Below are positions 9,975 through 21,939 of a stretch of DNA of 64,000 nucleotides, piece by piece. The number at the start of each line of letters is the position of its first letter. Position 1 is the first letter of the stretch. The notes beneath the pieces are model-generated. The model was not told where the DNA came from, made no database searches, and saw only the letters and a list, made by a program, of their open reading frames with translations. Source of the stretch: Pyrenopolyporus hunteri (lineage: Eukaryota > Ascomycota > Sordariomycetes > Xylariales > Hypoxylaceae); the NCBI GenBank assembly GCA_902806595.1, contig CADCXC010000038.1, forward strand, positions 4,216,001-4,280,000, written 5' to 3'. A program made the position numbers and the translations under genes.

Positions 9975-11750
9975 TCAATTAGGGACCAGGGACTCGGAAT
10001 AGGGACATATTCGGCATTGACTTTTAGTTGCTGAAAGGATCCGAATAATTGATTTGATGTCCCATTTTTCGGTTTTGCCTGATGGTCCACGTGGTTTGTT
10101 TCCAATTTCGATGTCGGCGTCCTTCTTCCAAAGGGTCCGGACTAATTCATCATGGTTATTTATTACACCCGACCTCGGAGCGGTCCAACCCGACGGACTT
10201 TTTGCATTGCCATCCATACCATGAGCTATGATTAAATTGAAGGTATCGTCGTCTCCTTTCTGTAGCGCTATTAAAAATGGCGTCGATCCATAGTCGCGCC
10301 AAATAGGCCATCGACGCTTTAAATGAGTCTCAATGATCTCTATATGCCCGCATTTTATGGCTGCTTGCAGTGGCGTCATCCAATGGCAGCCATTAGCCTT
10401 CATATCTATGCCGTCCCATAGTAGGTGCCAAACGGCCCTTCGGACCCTGCATTTTGCTGCTATCACCAACTCGTTGTATTTGCCGATGTGAGAGGGATGA
10501 ATGCCATATCGTTCGCGTAGCATAAACTGCCGTTCTTCGTCTGGGTATAACCGCCAACGTTTCTCGAGGTCGTTTTCAGTATAGGGTTCATACGAGAAAA
10601 TCATGGGTTGGATCGTGGGACCTCCGTGAAACTCGAGAAGAGACTTTATTTCCGGTGAGTCTTCATATTTTCCCTGATGTATGTGCCATGCGATAGTTGG
10701 CCTCTCGAAATATTCCGCGTCTTCTACAAATTTGGCAACGCTGTCGGGGCGCCCCGAACCGTCCCGTATATCGGGGATGTGGCGCAAAGGATGCACGTGA
10801 ATGAACAAGTCATGGATTATATCTGAAATAGATTTCGTGTAATCTGCGGTGATGGGTACGGGGTCTGTACACATGCCGAGTAGCGCATACACTTTATCAC
10901 GCTCATCATAAGCTTCCGTACGCCAGAATTTTCGGAGAAGTTTGTAGAGATCCCAACCTTTGGAAATTTTGGAACGCTTTGCAGGGTCGGGCATTAAGTC
11001 AAGAACGGACTGACAGTGAGCGGCGACTTCGATCCAAGCTAAGCGAGGAGCGATAGCGAAAATGCGAGCTGACACCGACTCGGCACCGCAGTATACCAAG
11101 GCGGACTTTGCGCTATCAACTTCTTGAAGAATCCATACTCTTCGGAACCAGGACTGATTGAGGATATGTTCCAACCCTTGAAGATATCGAGACTTCCAGT
11201 CGAAGTGTTGGTACTTTAACTCAATCTGAACTCGCCTCCAAGCTTCATACCACCGCATATCTTCACGAGCCCAGCAACACGCTGACATCTCCTCTTGTAG
11301 CTTGGCCAAAGAAGTTATCACGAGATGCGTAAACTCTGTATGTCTCGCTACATAGAAAAGGACACGCTCAGCGCCGGTGTAAATCCGCCTCATCTGTTGA
11401 ACTTGGTGCCCACGTTCGTGCACGTCATCTTGATTTATGCAGATCGCGTCAATCCAGAGATAACGGTCCTCATTCAGGAGTCGCAAATCGCGGAGGATAA
11501 GCCATAGGTTTAGCGTAGCATCGAATCTCCGGTGCTGCACTTGCGTAACGTCTGTGCATTGCATTTTAACGAAGTTTGTCTTCGCCGGTGAGCCCCACGT
11601 GTATGATACACCTTCATAGGGGATGACATTTTCGTCGAGTCTCGTATGAATAAGTTCACATTCGATGTCCGCTCCGGATCCTTTTTGAAGGCGCACTATC
11701 CGGAAAGCAAGCGTATCGAGATCCAACGGGTCGTAGATATACTTGTCCAT
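9975..11750 (-). CDS. HET-domain protein with ankyrin-like tail
   Basis: A single exon of 591 residues. The N-terminal half is a heterokaryon-incompatibility (HET) domain: YEGVSYTWG at residues 45-53, then YLWIDAICINQDD at 97-109, then the Q-x-x-M-x-x-IYTGAERV block. HET proteins trigger cell death when genetically different hyphae fuse, and related proteins are thought to act in fungal innate immunity. The C-terminal part (roughly 450-560) holds two or three degenerate ankyrin repeats (TPLQAAIKCGHIEIIE, STPFLIALQKGDDDTF), a common sensor arrangement. No membrane segment or intron is seen. It lies 3 kb from a RIP-degraded repeat, fitting the variable regions where such genes are common. The partner or trigger cannot be inferred. 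Confidence 0.9.
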   Translation of the reverse strand: MDKYIYDPLDLDTLAFRIVRLQKGSGADIECELIHTRLDENVIPYEGVSYTWGSPAKTNFVKMQCTDVTQVQHRRFDATLNLWLILRDLRLLNEDRYLWIDAICINQDDVHERGHQVQQMRRIYTGAERVLFYVARHTEFTHLVITSLAKLQEEMSACCWAREDMRWYEAWRRVQIELKYQHFDWKSRYLQGLEHILNQSWFRRVWILQEVDSAKSALVYCGAESVSARIFAIAPRLAWIEVAAHCQSVLDLMPDPAKRSKISKGWDLYKLLRKFWRTEAYDERDKVYALLGMCTDPVPITADYTKSISDIIHDLFIHVHPLRHIPDIRDGSGRPDSVAKFVEDAEYFERPTIAWHIHQGKYEDSPEIKSLLEFHGGPTIQPMIFSYEPYTENDLEKRWRLYPDEERQFMLRERYGIHPSHIGKYNELVIAAKCRVRRAVWHLLWDGIDMKANGCHWMTPLQAAIKCGHIEIIETHLKRRWPIWRDYGSTPFLIALQKGDDDTFNLIIAHGMDGNAKSPSGWTAPRSGVINNHDELVRTLWKKDADIEIGNKPRGPSGKTEKWDIKSIIRILSATKSQCRICPYSESLVPN

Positions 11751-12932
11751 ATTCGGTAGATAACTGATAGGCGGATTAAGATATCTGAGTATCTTATTTT
11801 ACTCGGGGGAGCCAGCTATGTCATGTCTAGCGATTTTGTTGGGCTGGTCTGGTGGATTGATAATTGAAAAGTGGTTTATGATGGTCCTAGTCCATCAGGT
11901 TCTGGATATTGTGATGGCTATTATATTTTCGCTTTCGTTGTTGAGTAGGCATAGCTAGGAGGCTGTGTTCATGTAGGCTCTGGTTTACATTGGGCAGCAA
12001 AGCGCATTGTTAGGCTTTCTGCCATCCAGGCTGTCCTGGGAATTTTTATCCTGTAGAAATGCCACAGCATGGTGAGATATATGGCACTCGGCACCGTGGC
12101 ATTGCTCGGATCTAGGCGCCTTGTAGGCACTGCCCGTTAGCCAAGGAAACGGCAGGTATTCGCATTATCAAGAACGTTGAAGGCCAATGTACGATGCATG
12201 TCGAAAATCGCGATATGTAAGGCATTTACGTACTCTGCATAAGCCATACTTACGTATCTAGAAGTTACATGTGTAAGGATCTACCTACGAGGGGAACTTT
12301 GTGATTCATTGGCCCCGAAACGTCAGACCCGGGCTGATAAGGCTACCGGTAAATGTACCTCTTTATATTTATTTAAAAATATTTGGGGAAGACCATCGGT
12401 AAATGGAATATACTTACTCTCTACCCCCTATTCCTTGGTTTCAGATACACGTAAACAATAGTTTTTTTTAAATCTCGATTCATGAGGGACCTCGAGGCTC
12501 ATAAGACGTTGTATAGCTCACGTGACACCCAGAGGCACGAAATAGAAATGCGGCTTGGCGCCGCCTTAGTCCCGGAGTTACAGCCGTGAACACGCCAGAC
12601 AGACTGTAACACGCCGGACTGTAAGAAGAGAATACAGCCGCAGCAACTACCTGCCAAGGCTATGTCACTATAGTCCTCGCAGGATTACATACACCCCCAA
12701 TTCGTTCGTAAGCTGGGAAGACAGTCATTTAGAAGTAATGAAATTTATGCATTGCAAAGCATATCCTACTCTACGTACAGTACATATCTAGGATTCCCCA
12801 ACGTCGCCTTCCGTGACTCCATATAGTCATGCTATCGTTCCTCCTATCCTCTAGGTATCTAACCAGAGAAACAAGTAGGAAGCGGACCGTGTGATTTTAG
12901 GAATAGTTAAAAGGGTTGCGAGAAAATGGTTA
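11751..12932. other. Intergenic, 1.2 kb
   Basis: Between the HET gene's start and the isocitrate dehydrogenase stop. I see no gene, tRNA or clear repeat. Confidence 0.6.
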
Positions 12933-14298
12933 TTACAAGGTGTCCATCTTGTCGAGGATGGCGCGGGTGAACTCGTGCGTGGTGGAATCGCCACCCATGT
13001 CACGGGTGCGGTATTTACTGCAGGCGCAATTAGCATTGGTGCGGGCAGACATAAGGCTGCGATGGGAAAGACTCACCCTTCGGCGATCACACCATACACA
13101 GCCTTGGAGATGCGGTTGGCGTGGTCATCTAGGCCGAGGTGGCGGAGCAGCATAGATCCAGAGAGAAGAAGGGCGGTAGGGTTGGCTTGGTCCTTGCCCT
13201 TGATATCGAGACCGACGTGTCGGCAGCCGGGCTCAAACACAGCCACGTCGCGACCCATGTTGCATCCGGGAACGATACCGGGACCGCCGACGAGAGCGGC
13301 GCCAATGTTGGACAGAATACCACCGTACAAGTTGGGCATGACCATGACGTCAAACTGCTGGGGTCGCGAGACACACTGCATACTGGCGTTGTCGACGATC
13401 ATATCGTTCGTCTCGAGGGTGGGATACTCTGCCGCGGTCTTTTGGAACGTGCTTCGGAAGAGACCATCGGCCAGCTTCATGATGTTGGCCTTGTGGATAC
13501 AGGTGACCTTCTTGCGGTTGTTCGCCAGCGCAAAGGAGAAGGCGAACTTGGCGATACGCTCAGACTTGGCTCGGGTAATGATCTTGAGAGACTCGACGAC
13601 GCCTGGTACGCTCTGGTGCTCCAAGCCGCTGTATTCACCCTCGGTGTTTTCTCGGATGATGCACAGATCGACGTCCTTATGACGGGTGTTGTAGCCGGGG
13701 ATGTTCTTGATGAGGGAGATGGAGGCGTAGATGTCGAGCTCTTGTCGCATGGCGACGTTGAAGCTCTGGTGTCCCGATCTACTAATGGGCGTGTGCAGAA
13801 TACCCTTCAGTGCGAGCTTGTTCCGCTTCAGAGAGGCGACGGACTCTCGGAACATCTCCTCGAGGCTACCGGGCGAGCCGCTTTCCACACCAGAGACATC
13901 AACCTGCTCCCAATCTATGGGCACGCTGTCGGCCTTAAACACGGTCTTGACGCTCTCAGCTACCTCGGCACCAATACCGTCGCCGGGGATGAGGGTGACG
14001 GTGTATTTGCCGCCATACTTCGTAGGCTTGAAAATATCTGACTGGACTGTCGCATAGGATCGAGAAGCATTCTGGATGTGCGATTGTTGGCGGGCGGCTG
14101 TTCGCGCGAGGCGCTATAGAAGAGAAGAGTGTTAGTTAGCCGATATATCCCATAGGAAAAGAAGAAGAAAGAAGAGAAAAAAGAGAAAAAAAAAAAGGAA
14201 AAAGAGCATGTGAAAGGTGGAGGAAACACGAGCCATTGGGCTCGGCGGATGCAAAAGGTATATACCTGAGCAACTCTGGTAGAGTTTCGCGACAACAT
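12933..14298 (-). CDS. idh1: NAD-dependent isocitrate dehydrogenase, subunit 1
   Basis: Three exons on the minus strand: 14298-14266, 14113-13077 and 13017-12933, about 384 residues. It belongs to the mitochondrial NAD-IDH of the citric acid cycle, which oxidises isocitrate to 2-oxoglutarate. The start MLSRNSTRVAQ and the following Arg/Ala/Ser-rich stretch look like a presequence. TVTLIPGDGIGAEV, the IRENTEGEYSG substrate-loop motif, KANIMKLADG and the NLYGGILSNIGAALVGG block mark the decarboxylating-dehydrogenase fold. It ends GKYRTRDMGGDST...DKMDTL. The pattern fits the IDH1 (regulatory) subunit rather than IDH2, but I did not run an alignment. Intron 1 (14114-14265) has a long pyrimidine tract; intron 2 is 13018-13076. 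The conserved PGDGIG motif is reached only with the spliced model, which supports the 14298 start. Confidence 0.94.
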
Positions 14299-14869
14299 CG
14301 TGGTGAAAAGTCTGGTGTGTGCCGTGCTAAAAAGGAACGATGCGTCGGAGGTTTCTCGAGGAAAAGAAGCAGTGATGCAAAGACTTGCAAATGGCGCAGA
14401 ATTACAAAAAGCTTGGTGGATAGGTCCTCGGTAGGTTCTGGTTGGTTGGTTGGTTGGTGGTTGGTGGGAGGGATTCGGGCAAGCCGTGGCATTCCGATCG
14501 GGTGAAGGGGGGGCGAAGAGGTACATGTGTACATACCGCAAACCTAGCAGCCAAGCAGCGACGCTATACCTTTATCAGCTTAGCCCTATCTAGCCACATC
14601 ATGCACGTACTATGAAGTAGGTACGTACCCGCAAATGTGGGGATGGAGAGCCTCGGTGGCAGAATGTGGCCGTGCTGACTATCTTATCTGATCTGATCGA
14701 TGGGGCGTGCGCGGGCGGATTACCTAAGCTTCCGCTTCCCATATGCGATCGGATACAAACTTCGCTCAAGCATTCTTATCCCATACTCTCCACCTCAAGT
14801 AATAATCACCTTTCTTAATGTTCCGGGATACGATCCGTTTCCTCTGAAAATAATGCCGAAATTAAACTA
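14299..14869. other. Intergenic, promoter side of idh1
   Basis: Contains a TTGG-repeat stretch near 14440-14465 and normal-composition DNA that gives way to the AT-rich block. No gene is supported. Confidence 0.55.
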
Positions 14870-17115
14870 CAAGGCCCGTGATTACTCCAAAAATATATCC
14901 TCTATAAACTAAGCCACTATAAAACCCGGGCTACTATATATTACATAACAACGAAACACACCCCTATTAAAACACCCTTTTCCCATTAAAACTCATCGAA
15001 TTAAAAAACTTATAATTAATTAAATAAAATTCGTAAAATTATAAATTTATCTTTAATTTAAAAAGTTTTAAAAGTTTATTTAATATATTTAATCGGTAGT
15101 TTAATTATTCGTTTAAATTAAGTTTTAAAATACGAAAAAATTATTTTAATTTTTTTAATTTTATTTTTATTAATTTCGTTAAATTTTATCTTAAATACTA
15201 CGTTATAATCTATAATTATTTCATTTAAAATAACTTTTAAAATCGATTTTAAAGTTATATTTAAAATTATAAAAATTATAAAAAGTTTTAAGTTTTTTTT
15301 TTTTAATTTTTTATATATTTTTTTTAAATTTATAAATTTTTAATTTAAATTAAAAATTTTTCGACGTTTCGAAAGTTTTATATTTTACATTTAATATTCG
15401 AAAATATTTACACGTATATTATATAAAAATATCTTTAATTTAACGTTAATAAAAATTTAAAAAATATTTTTTATAATTAATCGAATTATTGAAAATTTAT
15501 TTTTATTATATTTTTTAATTTATTATATTATATTTAATAATTTTAAAAGTTCGATTAATTTATCGTTTTTACGTTTTTCGAAATAATTATTTTTATTTTT
15601 ATTTTTATTAAAATAAATTTTTAAATAAATAAAAACTTTAATTCGATTAATAAAATAATTTTCGATCGTTTTAAAATTTATTAATATATTTTTTTATATA
15701 AATACGATTTTTTTAATTTTATCGTAATATCGAATAAATCGTATTTTATTAACGAGCGTCGAATTTATTAAAAAAATTAATTTTTTTAATTTTTTTTAAT
15801 ATATAATTTTTAAAATATTAAAAATTTTATTATTAAATAATTATAACTTATAAGATATATATATCGATAAAAAATAAAATTTAATATTATTAAAATAATA
15901 TATCGTTATAAATTTATTTTATAATTACGTAAATAAAATACCTTTATAAAAAATCGTAAAAAAATCGTAAAAATATATAATAATTTTTAAAAAGTAAAAA
16001 ATTTAAAAGATTTATTAATATATAATTTTTATAATCGTTTAATATAAATAAACGTTTTTTAAAAGAATTTTTTAATAATAAGTTAATTTATAAAATAAAT
16101 ATATTTTTTAATTATTATATAATTATTTTATTATTCGTTTAATTTTTTTTAAAATAAATAAATTTTTAAGAAAAATAATTTTTAAATTTATTTAAAAATT
16201 AATTATTTTATAGGTATTTTTTTTTAAATATAATCGTAAAATCGAATATTAATTTAACAATATTTATATATTTTATAAAATTTATTTAAGATTTATTTTA
16301 TAAAAATTTTAAAGTCGATTTAAAATTATTAAAATTATTTAATATTAATTTATTAATTTTTAAAATTTAAATTAATTATATTATATTAAAAATAATAAAA
16401 AATTCGAATAATTTATTATAATCGGTTATAAATTTATTTTTATCGACGTTAAAAAATAAATACGACGTTATATTTTTAAATAATTTTTTAATATTAAAAT
16501 ATTAATATATAATTTTAAATATAAAAACGTTAAATTTTTTAATTTTTATTTTACGGTTAATTTTAATTTTAATCGAAGGATTTCGTTATATAAAACTTTT
16601 AATTTAATTTTTATTTATAAAATCGTTACGACCGTTAATAATTACGTATTTTTTAATTATAAAATATATAATAATATAATTAAAAGCGTATTTTAATTAA
16701 TTTTAATATATTATTTATTACGTAAAAATCGCTTTTTAAATTATCGTAAACTTTTAAAAATAATATGTTTTTTTTTTAATTAATCGGTCGTAAATATAAA
16801 TATAAAAAATCGAACGTAATACGTTATATTTTTCGGTAATTTTTCGAATAAATAAATTACCGTCGATAACGTTTAAAATAACATTAATTATATTTTTTTT
16901 ATTATAAAAAGTTATAATAAATATAAAATTATTAAATTAATTCGAATTTACGGGAAAATTTATAATTATTAATATATTTTTTTCGTTTTTAATTTAACGC
17001 GTAAAATATTTATAAAAAACGTTTAATAATTTTTTAAAATAACGATATTCGAAAGAACGGATATTAATTTATTAAAACTAAAAAACAGCTTTTAAAAATA
17101 ATAAAAATCAACGCA
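14870..17115. repeat. RIP-saturated AT-rich relic
   Basis: About 2.2 kb of extreme AT content with no usable reading frame. From about 15,005 on, CpA and its complement TpG are nearly absent, while TpA is very abundant. Most remaining C residues are followed by G (for example all of them in 15,541-15,600 and 15,721-15,780). This is the product expected when RIP converts C to T mainly at CpA. The left edge (14,881-15,000) is strand-biased, with roughly 34 C and 6 G on the + strand. The original element is unidentifiable by eye; a transposon copy is the usual source. The right edge returns to normal composition around 17,100. Confidence 0.88.
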
Positions 17116-18336
17116 TAACGGTAAATATAAAAAAAGTGAGTTTTGGTAGGAGAAGGATGTCCCGGTGGGGGTGTATCCCGTTGTCACGTGATGCATGGTA
17201 TCCATTTCTATAGTCAGGGACGACTTCTCGGCTCGTCATCTTGCACTACCAAATTTGAACCGTATACGATCTTATGAGGTGAAAAAAACCAGATGAAATC
17301 ACCATAATAATTAGGATAAATATGGTTACAATATATGATACGCTCTTTACGCCTTGATGGACGCCCGGTCTCCCTTTCGACGATCACAGACTCATTCGGT
17401 TTGAGTCGATTTAAGAGGGAAACGCCGGTAATTGAGATTTGCTTAATGCTTTATGTAGGGACCACAACTATTAATCCCTCCTGCCTCTTCAACATTAACG
17501 AAACCTACTGCATGGTGCTTACCGCATCTTATCCTGACGAACGGAACATGTCCAGTCTCTATCACGCGGAAGCTTAACTTCGATGCCCCCGACGTGGATA
17601 AAGTCGGCTTTTGAGGATCTCCTAACTTTCGCGCTTGGATCTTCGCTAGCTAGGCTGGCGGAGGCTACGGTACCTTCCTTACATGCCCTCGAGATATTGG
17701 TTTGGGTTTCCTCGAAAAGTTACTTTGATGTTATTCGCCTAACTACTCCCCTATAAAGTATACGAGAGCATAGTGACTAAGATGATTCTAAAACCTTATT
17801 TTTCTTACCACATGATTAGTAGGAATAACCTACTACCCCGAGTTTCAGTACCAATGGCATAACTTAGTTCGGTAACCTATATCACTTCTACTTCACCTAA
17901 ACAGACATCCGGGCCAAAACCTCAACATGGGCAAGAGCCAACTTCGTCACGGACCATTGGTTTCAATATAATATCTCGAGGCAGACGTCTCGCCTGGGAA
18001 CTTTCTTTCCAGTTTTCTTGTTATTTGAGTTTCATTAGGGAGACTCCGGTTTTGACAACTGCCAGCGTCTAGCATACACCAACAATCCTGCTCCTTAGAC
18101 ACATCCTAGAAGAAAAGAAAACATTTCCGGACGAACAAAAATAGAAACCATAGATATATCGTATAGGACATACGAACAGACCCAGGGCGAGCCACGAAGA
18201 ATTAAGATTGCCATCGATATACGTTTCCTCGGTTGCCTCACTTTTATCCGTTATGATCCAAGTCTAGGCTGATTAAGTAGCAACGACCCATAACCCTCGG
18301 CTTGTCCTCCGAAAAAGCATAATACCTCGAATAAGA
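17116..18336. other. Intergenic, 1.2 kb
   Basis: Normal-composition DNA between the RIP block and the small gene at 18,337. One 80-codon frame (17335-17577) has no recognisable motif. Nothing else is supported. Confidence 0.55.
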
Positions 18337-19180
18337 ATGGCCGAGTACGCGGCGGCGACGATGGCCACCGTGACGGCCATGGCAGCCATAGTGGGCAGCT
18401 CGGGGGCCAACAGGCAAAGGGAGCGGGAACGGTTATATAGGGGGGGCTACCGGACCAGCAATACGGATGAGAACTCGCCGTGGCAGCAGCACCCGCGGCA
18501 GCACGGCCCCTTCGCGAATACGATCTATCGACGTGCCAACAACTACTACGGCCAGCCGCTATACTACCCGCCTGGCCTACACGAACACTATGTGCACCAT
18601 GCCGCGTGTCCGGCCTCGCAGTGTCATTATCAAGCCTTCGTGAGCATCACTCCCCCCCTCCCCTCCCCTTCCCCCTCCTCTCGCCTTCATAACCGCTCAG
18701 TATCCGAACTAACCCCTCGACCCGCCTCCCCCGCCGCAGCTCATCGACTCCGTGCAGCGGTACAACGAAGCCCGGCAGGAGCTGCGGGAGACGTACGTGG
18801 TGAACGTGCGGGAGCTGGCGCGGGTGCACGCGGCGCAGCCGCGCAAGCCCGCGCGCGACAAGGCCGCCGAGGCCGACCGCCTCTACTCCTACTACGTCTC
18901 GCGCGTCCGCGACGTGTTCGAGGACCACCGCCGCGACCACCGCCGCCTCTTCGGCCAGGACTACCTGACCTGGGCCCGGCCCGAGCGCGAGGACGCCGCC
19001 GGCCTGCCACGGCGCAGCCGCGCCGGGAGCCGTGGCGGGAGCGAGGGCGATGCGCAGGGCGGTGATGGTACTGCTGCGACGGCTAGCCCTAAGGAAGGAG
19101 GGAATGGGAGGGGGAGGGGGAGAGGGAGAGAATCGGGCTACGCGGGAGAAGATACGTTGGGGTCGGAAGAAACGGGGTAG
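18337..19180 (+). CDS. Unrecognised small protein, charged helical middle
   Basis: Two exons, 18337-18639 and 18740-19180, about 247 residues. The intron has a GTGAGC donor, an ACTAAC branch point and a GCAG acceptor after a C-rich tract, and it joins in phase 0. The N-terminus is Ala/Thr/Met-rich (residues 4-24) and could be a weak hydrophobic segment. It is followed by a Tyr/His/Pro-rich region with two Cys. Exon 2 opens with a charged, probably helical stretch (LIDSVQRYNEARQELRETY, then RDKAAEADRLYSYYVSRVRDVF), and ends in a Gly/Arg/Ser-rich disordered tail. I recognise no family. The frame kept on both sides of a well-formed intron and the strong GC-rich codon bias in exon 2 argue that it is real. 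It converges with the kinase gene. Confidence 0.65.
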
Positions 19181-19743
19181 GGTACGGAAGACGAACAAAT
19201 GTGATTTTTCTCCTTTTTGTATTCATCTCTATTGCATTCCTTTTCGGCATCGGTGAATACCATTGACATCCTCCACGCAAAACGATGTTAAGTCTCGTGT
19301 AACCCTTTGCGCGCGATGGGAGCACACGAATTCTAGAACCTAAGACGACACATGACAAATGAGCCTGGCTACCGAGTAGCCAGGCAGCTCCGGGGGGCGG
19401 CGGCGGAGGAGTAACTCGTACAAAGCGGGAGGGCCTGGCCTTCTGTCCCTTGAATTCATAGCCCCCGTTATTAGTAGTAGGTAGGTAGGTAGCTATATAC
19501 TTACACAACATGTTAGCCCGCCGCGTGGGGGTATTCTGTTTTTAGTTCAATGAAGCGCGCTCTATTATCCATACCACGCCGTACTACGCCATGCCATGCC
19601 ACGCCTGCCCTTCTCGTCATGCCGCACCTACCGCACCGGCGTCGTATGCCGCAGGATATCTTCTCCTTCTCCTTTTTCTTCTTCCTCCTCTTTTTCATCT
19701 GACTCACCTCAGGTAACTCGTTCACACACCCACAAAGCGGAAC
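19181..19743. other. Intergenic between convergent genes
   Basis: 3' flanks of the 18,337 gene and the kinase gene. It holds a GTAGGTAGGTAG run near 19,480 and no gene. Confidence 0.55.
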
Positions 19744-21939
19744 TCACACGCCCTCCTCCTCATCCAACGGCTCGACCCGGACGAGGATCTCCTCGAGCAG
19801 GCCCTCGAGGAAGGTGCCGACGTCCTTGCCCATGCCGACGGGCTCGCTCTTATCGAGCCGGTCGATCTCCTTGCACACGTTGGCCAGCTTGTAGACGTGC
19901 TTGCGGATGCGGTCGTGCGCGGCCTCGGCCCGCTGCCGCTGCGGCGTCACCACCTTGTCGTTGCGGTAGATCTGCTGCAGCCGGATCTGCCGCCGCTTCA
20001 GCGCCTCCTCCAGCGCCGGGAAGATCACGTCGTTGAGCGCGTCCAGCTCCCCGTTCGGGTTCGCGGGCCCCGGCGGCGGGAACGAGTCTGGCGGCGGCGG
20101 AGGCTGCTTGGGCTGCGCGGCTTTGGAGGGGAAGCCCTGCGTGGGAGTGGGGGCTTGCTGCTGCTGCTGCTGCTGCTGTTGGTAGTGGTGGTTATTGTTG
20201 GACGCGCGCTGTGCTTGCTGCTGGTGCTGCGAGCTGGGACCGCGGTAAGGGGGAATTTCGGGCAGGTTGAAGGGGTTGACCTTGGGAATTCCTCGTTGTT
20301 GCTGCAGCTGTTGTTGGGAATTCTTAGGCGCTAAGGGGTGTTGGGAATTGGCGAACTGGGGTTGCGGAGGGGCAAGGCTGAGAGAGTTCATGTCTTGCTG
20401 TAGTTGCTCCTTGAGGGCCCGGTCGTAGTCCGCAGATACCATGCTGGGAATATTGGTTAGCTGCCTTGACGAAGCCCGCGGAGTGCTTGGATCTTGGGCG
20501 TGTTTTGGGGGCGAAGGAGGTAGCGGGATCTTAGAGGGCGATAAGGGTGGTCCAGCAGCAACTGGCTTGCGTTGAGGCGACGATTGTCGTGATGTTCCCA
20601 TTGGAGGGGGATTGCTGGCTTTCAGGGTGCTGGCTACGGAGGGATCCGCAAAGTCTTGGGCCTGGACCTTGCTCGGCGATGTTGCTCGAGGGCCGTCACC
20701 ATAGTCTGGCTCCAATGGCCTCGATGCCCTCACGTTTCTCGCAGAGTCGTCCATGGGGTTCAGACCAGGCCGGCTTACTATGCCTCCTCGGTCATTCACC
20801 AGACGGACGGTACCAAAGTCCCACATGTCCTCGTTAACGCGCTGTGGCTCGACGTAATTCTCTCCCTCGTCTACGTTTTCCTCTTCTTCTGATTTGTGAG
20901 TTGCGCTCCATCGATTAAAGCGCTCGATCAGCTCTGTCAAGTAGCTGGTTTTCTTTGCCTTACGGATGAAGGGGTGCTTGAGCAGGTCTCTAGCTACAGG
21001 CCGCTCCTTCGGGTCTCTTTGTAGGCAGAGCTCAACGAAATCCTTGAATGCCTTGGTGAAGTTTCCTTCCAATCGAGGCGGAGGATTCTTCGGGATCAGG
21101 AACAGCACCTTCATGGGGTGAATGTCGGCGTAAGGCGGTTCGCCGTTGGCGAGCTCTAGTGCTGTAATACCTAGAGACCAGATATCCGCCTTATGATCGT
21201 ATCCGGATTGCTTGATGACCTCCGGGGCCATCCAGAAGGGCGTTCCGACGAACGTATTCTTCTTCGTCATAGTCGCGGAGAGCTGTCCGGAGACGCCAAA
21301 ATCAGCTAGCTTTACCTGGCCGTTGGCACTGAGGAGAATGTTCGCCGCTGCGTTCATAACTGGTTAATAACTTGACTGTAATGGGGCTCGAACGTATGTA
21401 GTATACCTTTGATATCGCGATGAAGCTTCTTGTCGGCGTGTAGATAGTCCAGACCCAAAAGCAACTCCCTTATGATGATTGCGATGTAGTCTTCCCCTAT
21501 CATGCCGGGCTTCATCAAGTCGGCGCAGCTTCCGCCGGAGCAGAACTCCATCACGATCCATAGCTCGGCACCTTTCGCATAGGAACCGTAGTACTTGGTG
21601 ACGTACGGCGACTGGAGTTCGGATAGAATGGCAATCTCTTGTATAATATCTTCGACTTCGTCTTCGGCGCTCTCGATATCGATAACCTTTATCGCAACGG
21701 CCTGACCGCTTCGCTTCTCGACACTTATCTAGAGTTTAGCCATTGACACTCCGGTGAGATCCAATTGTAGCCACAAACCCTTTGTAAACTTTACCAAAGC
21801 TGCCTCCACCTAGAGTGCAAAGTCAGTAGTCATTCCAACCAATATGCTCTCGGAGAGCCTGACCAATGCAGAATTCCTTGGTGTATAGAAGCTCGGGGTC
21901 TAAGGCCTCGTTGCTGTCGTCATAATCTCGTTCCGCCAT
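19744..21939 (-). CDS. STE20-family germinal-centre kinase (MST/YSK-like)
   Basis: Four exons: 21939-21864, 21809-21779, 21723-21407 and 21347-19744, about 675 residues. The kinase domain starts almost at the N-terminus: GGGSFGKVYKG (26-36), the VAIK lysine K48, catalytic HRDIK (D139), DFG (D157), VGTPFWMAPEV in the activation segment, and DIWSLGITALELANGEPPY. All catalytic residues are present. The GTPFWMAPE signature and N-terminal catalytic domain place it in the GCK group, closest by eye to fungal MST-1/YSK kinases that act in polarity, septation and stress signalling. The middle is Pro/Ser-rich with Gln runs, and the last 90 residues form a charged helical region. Exon joins were chosen to restore conserved kinase residues; introns 2 and 3 each have a nearer, unused AG. 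Confidence 0.9.

Noticed and set aside
13139..14041. 300-codon plus-strand frame
   Set aside because: Antisense shadow of idh1, which has full domain support on the minus strand.
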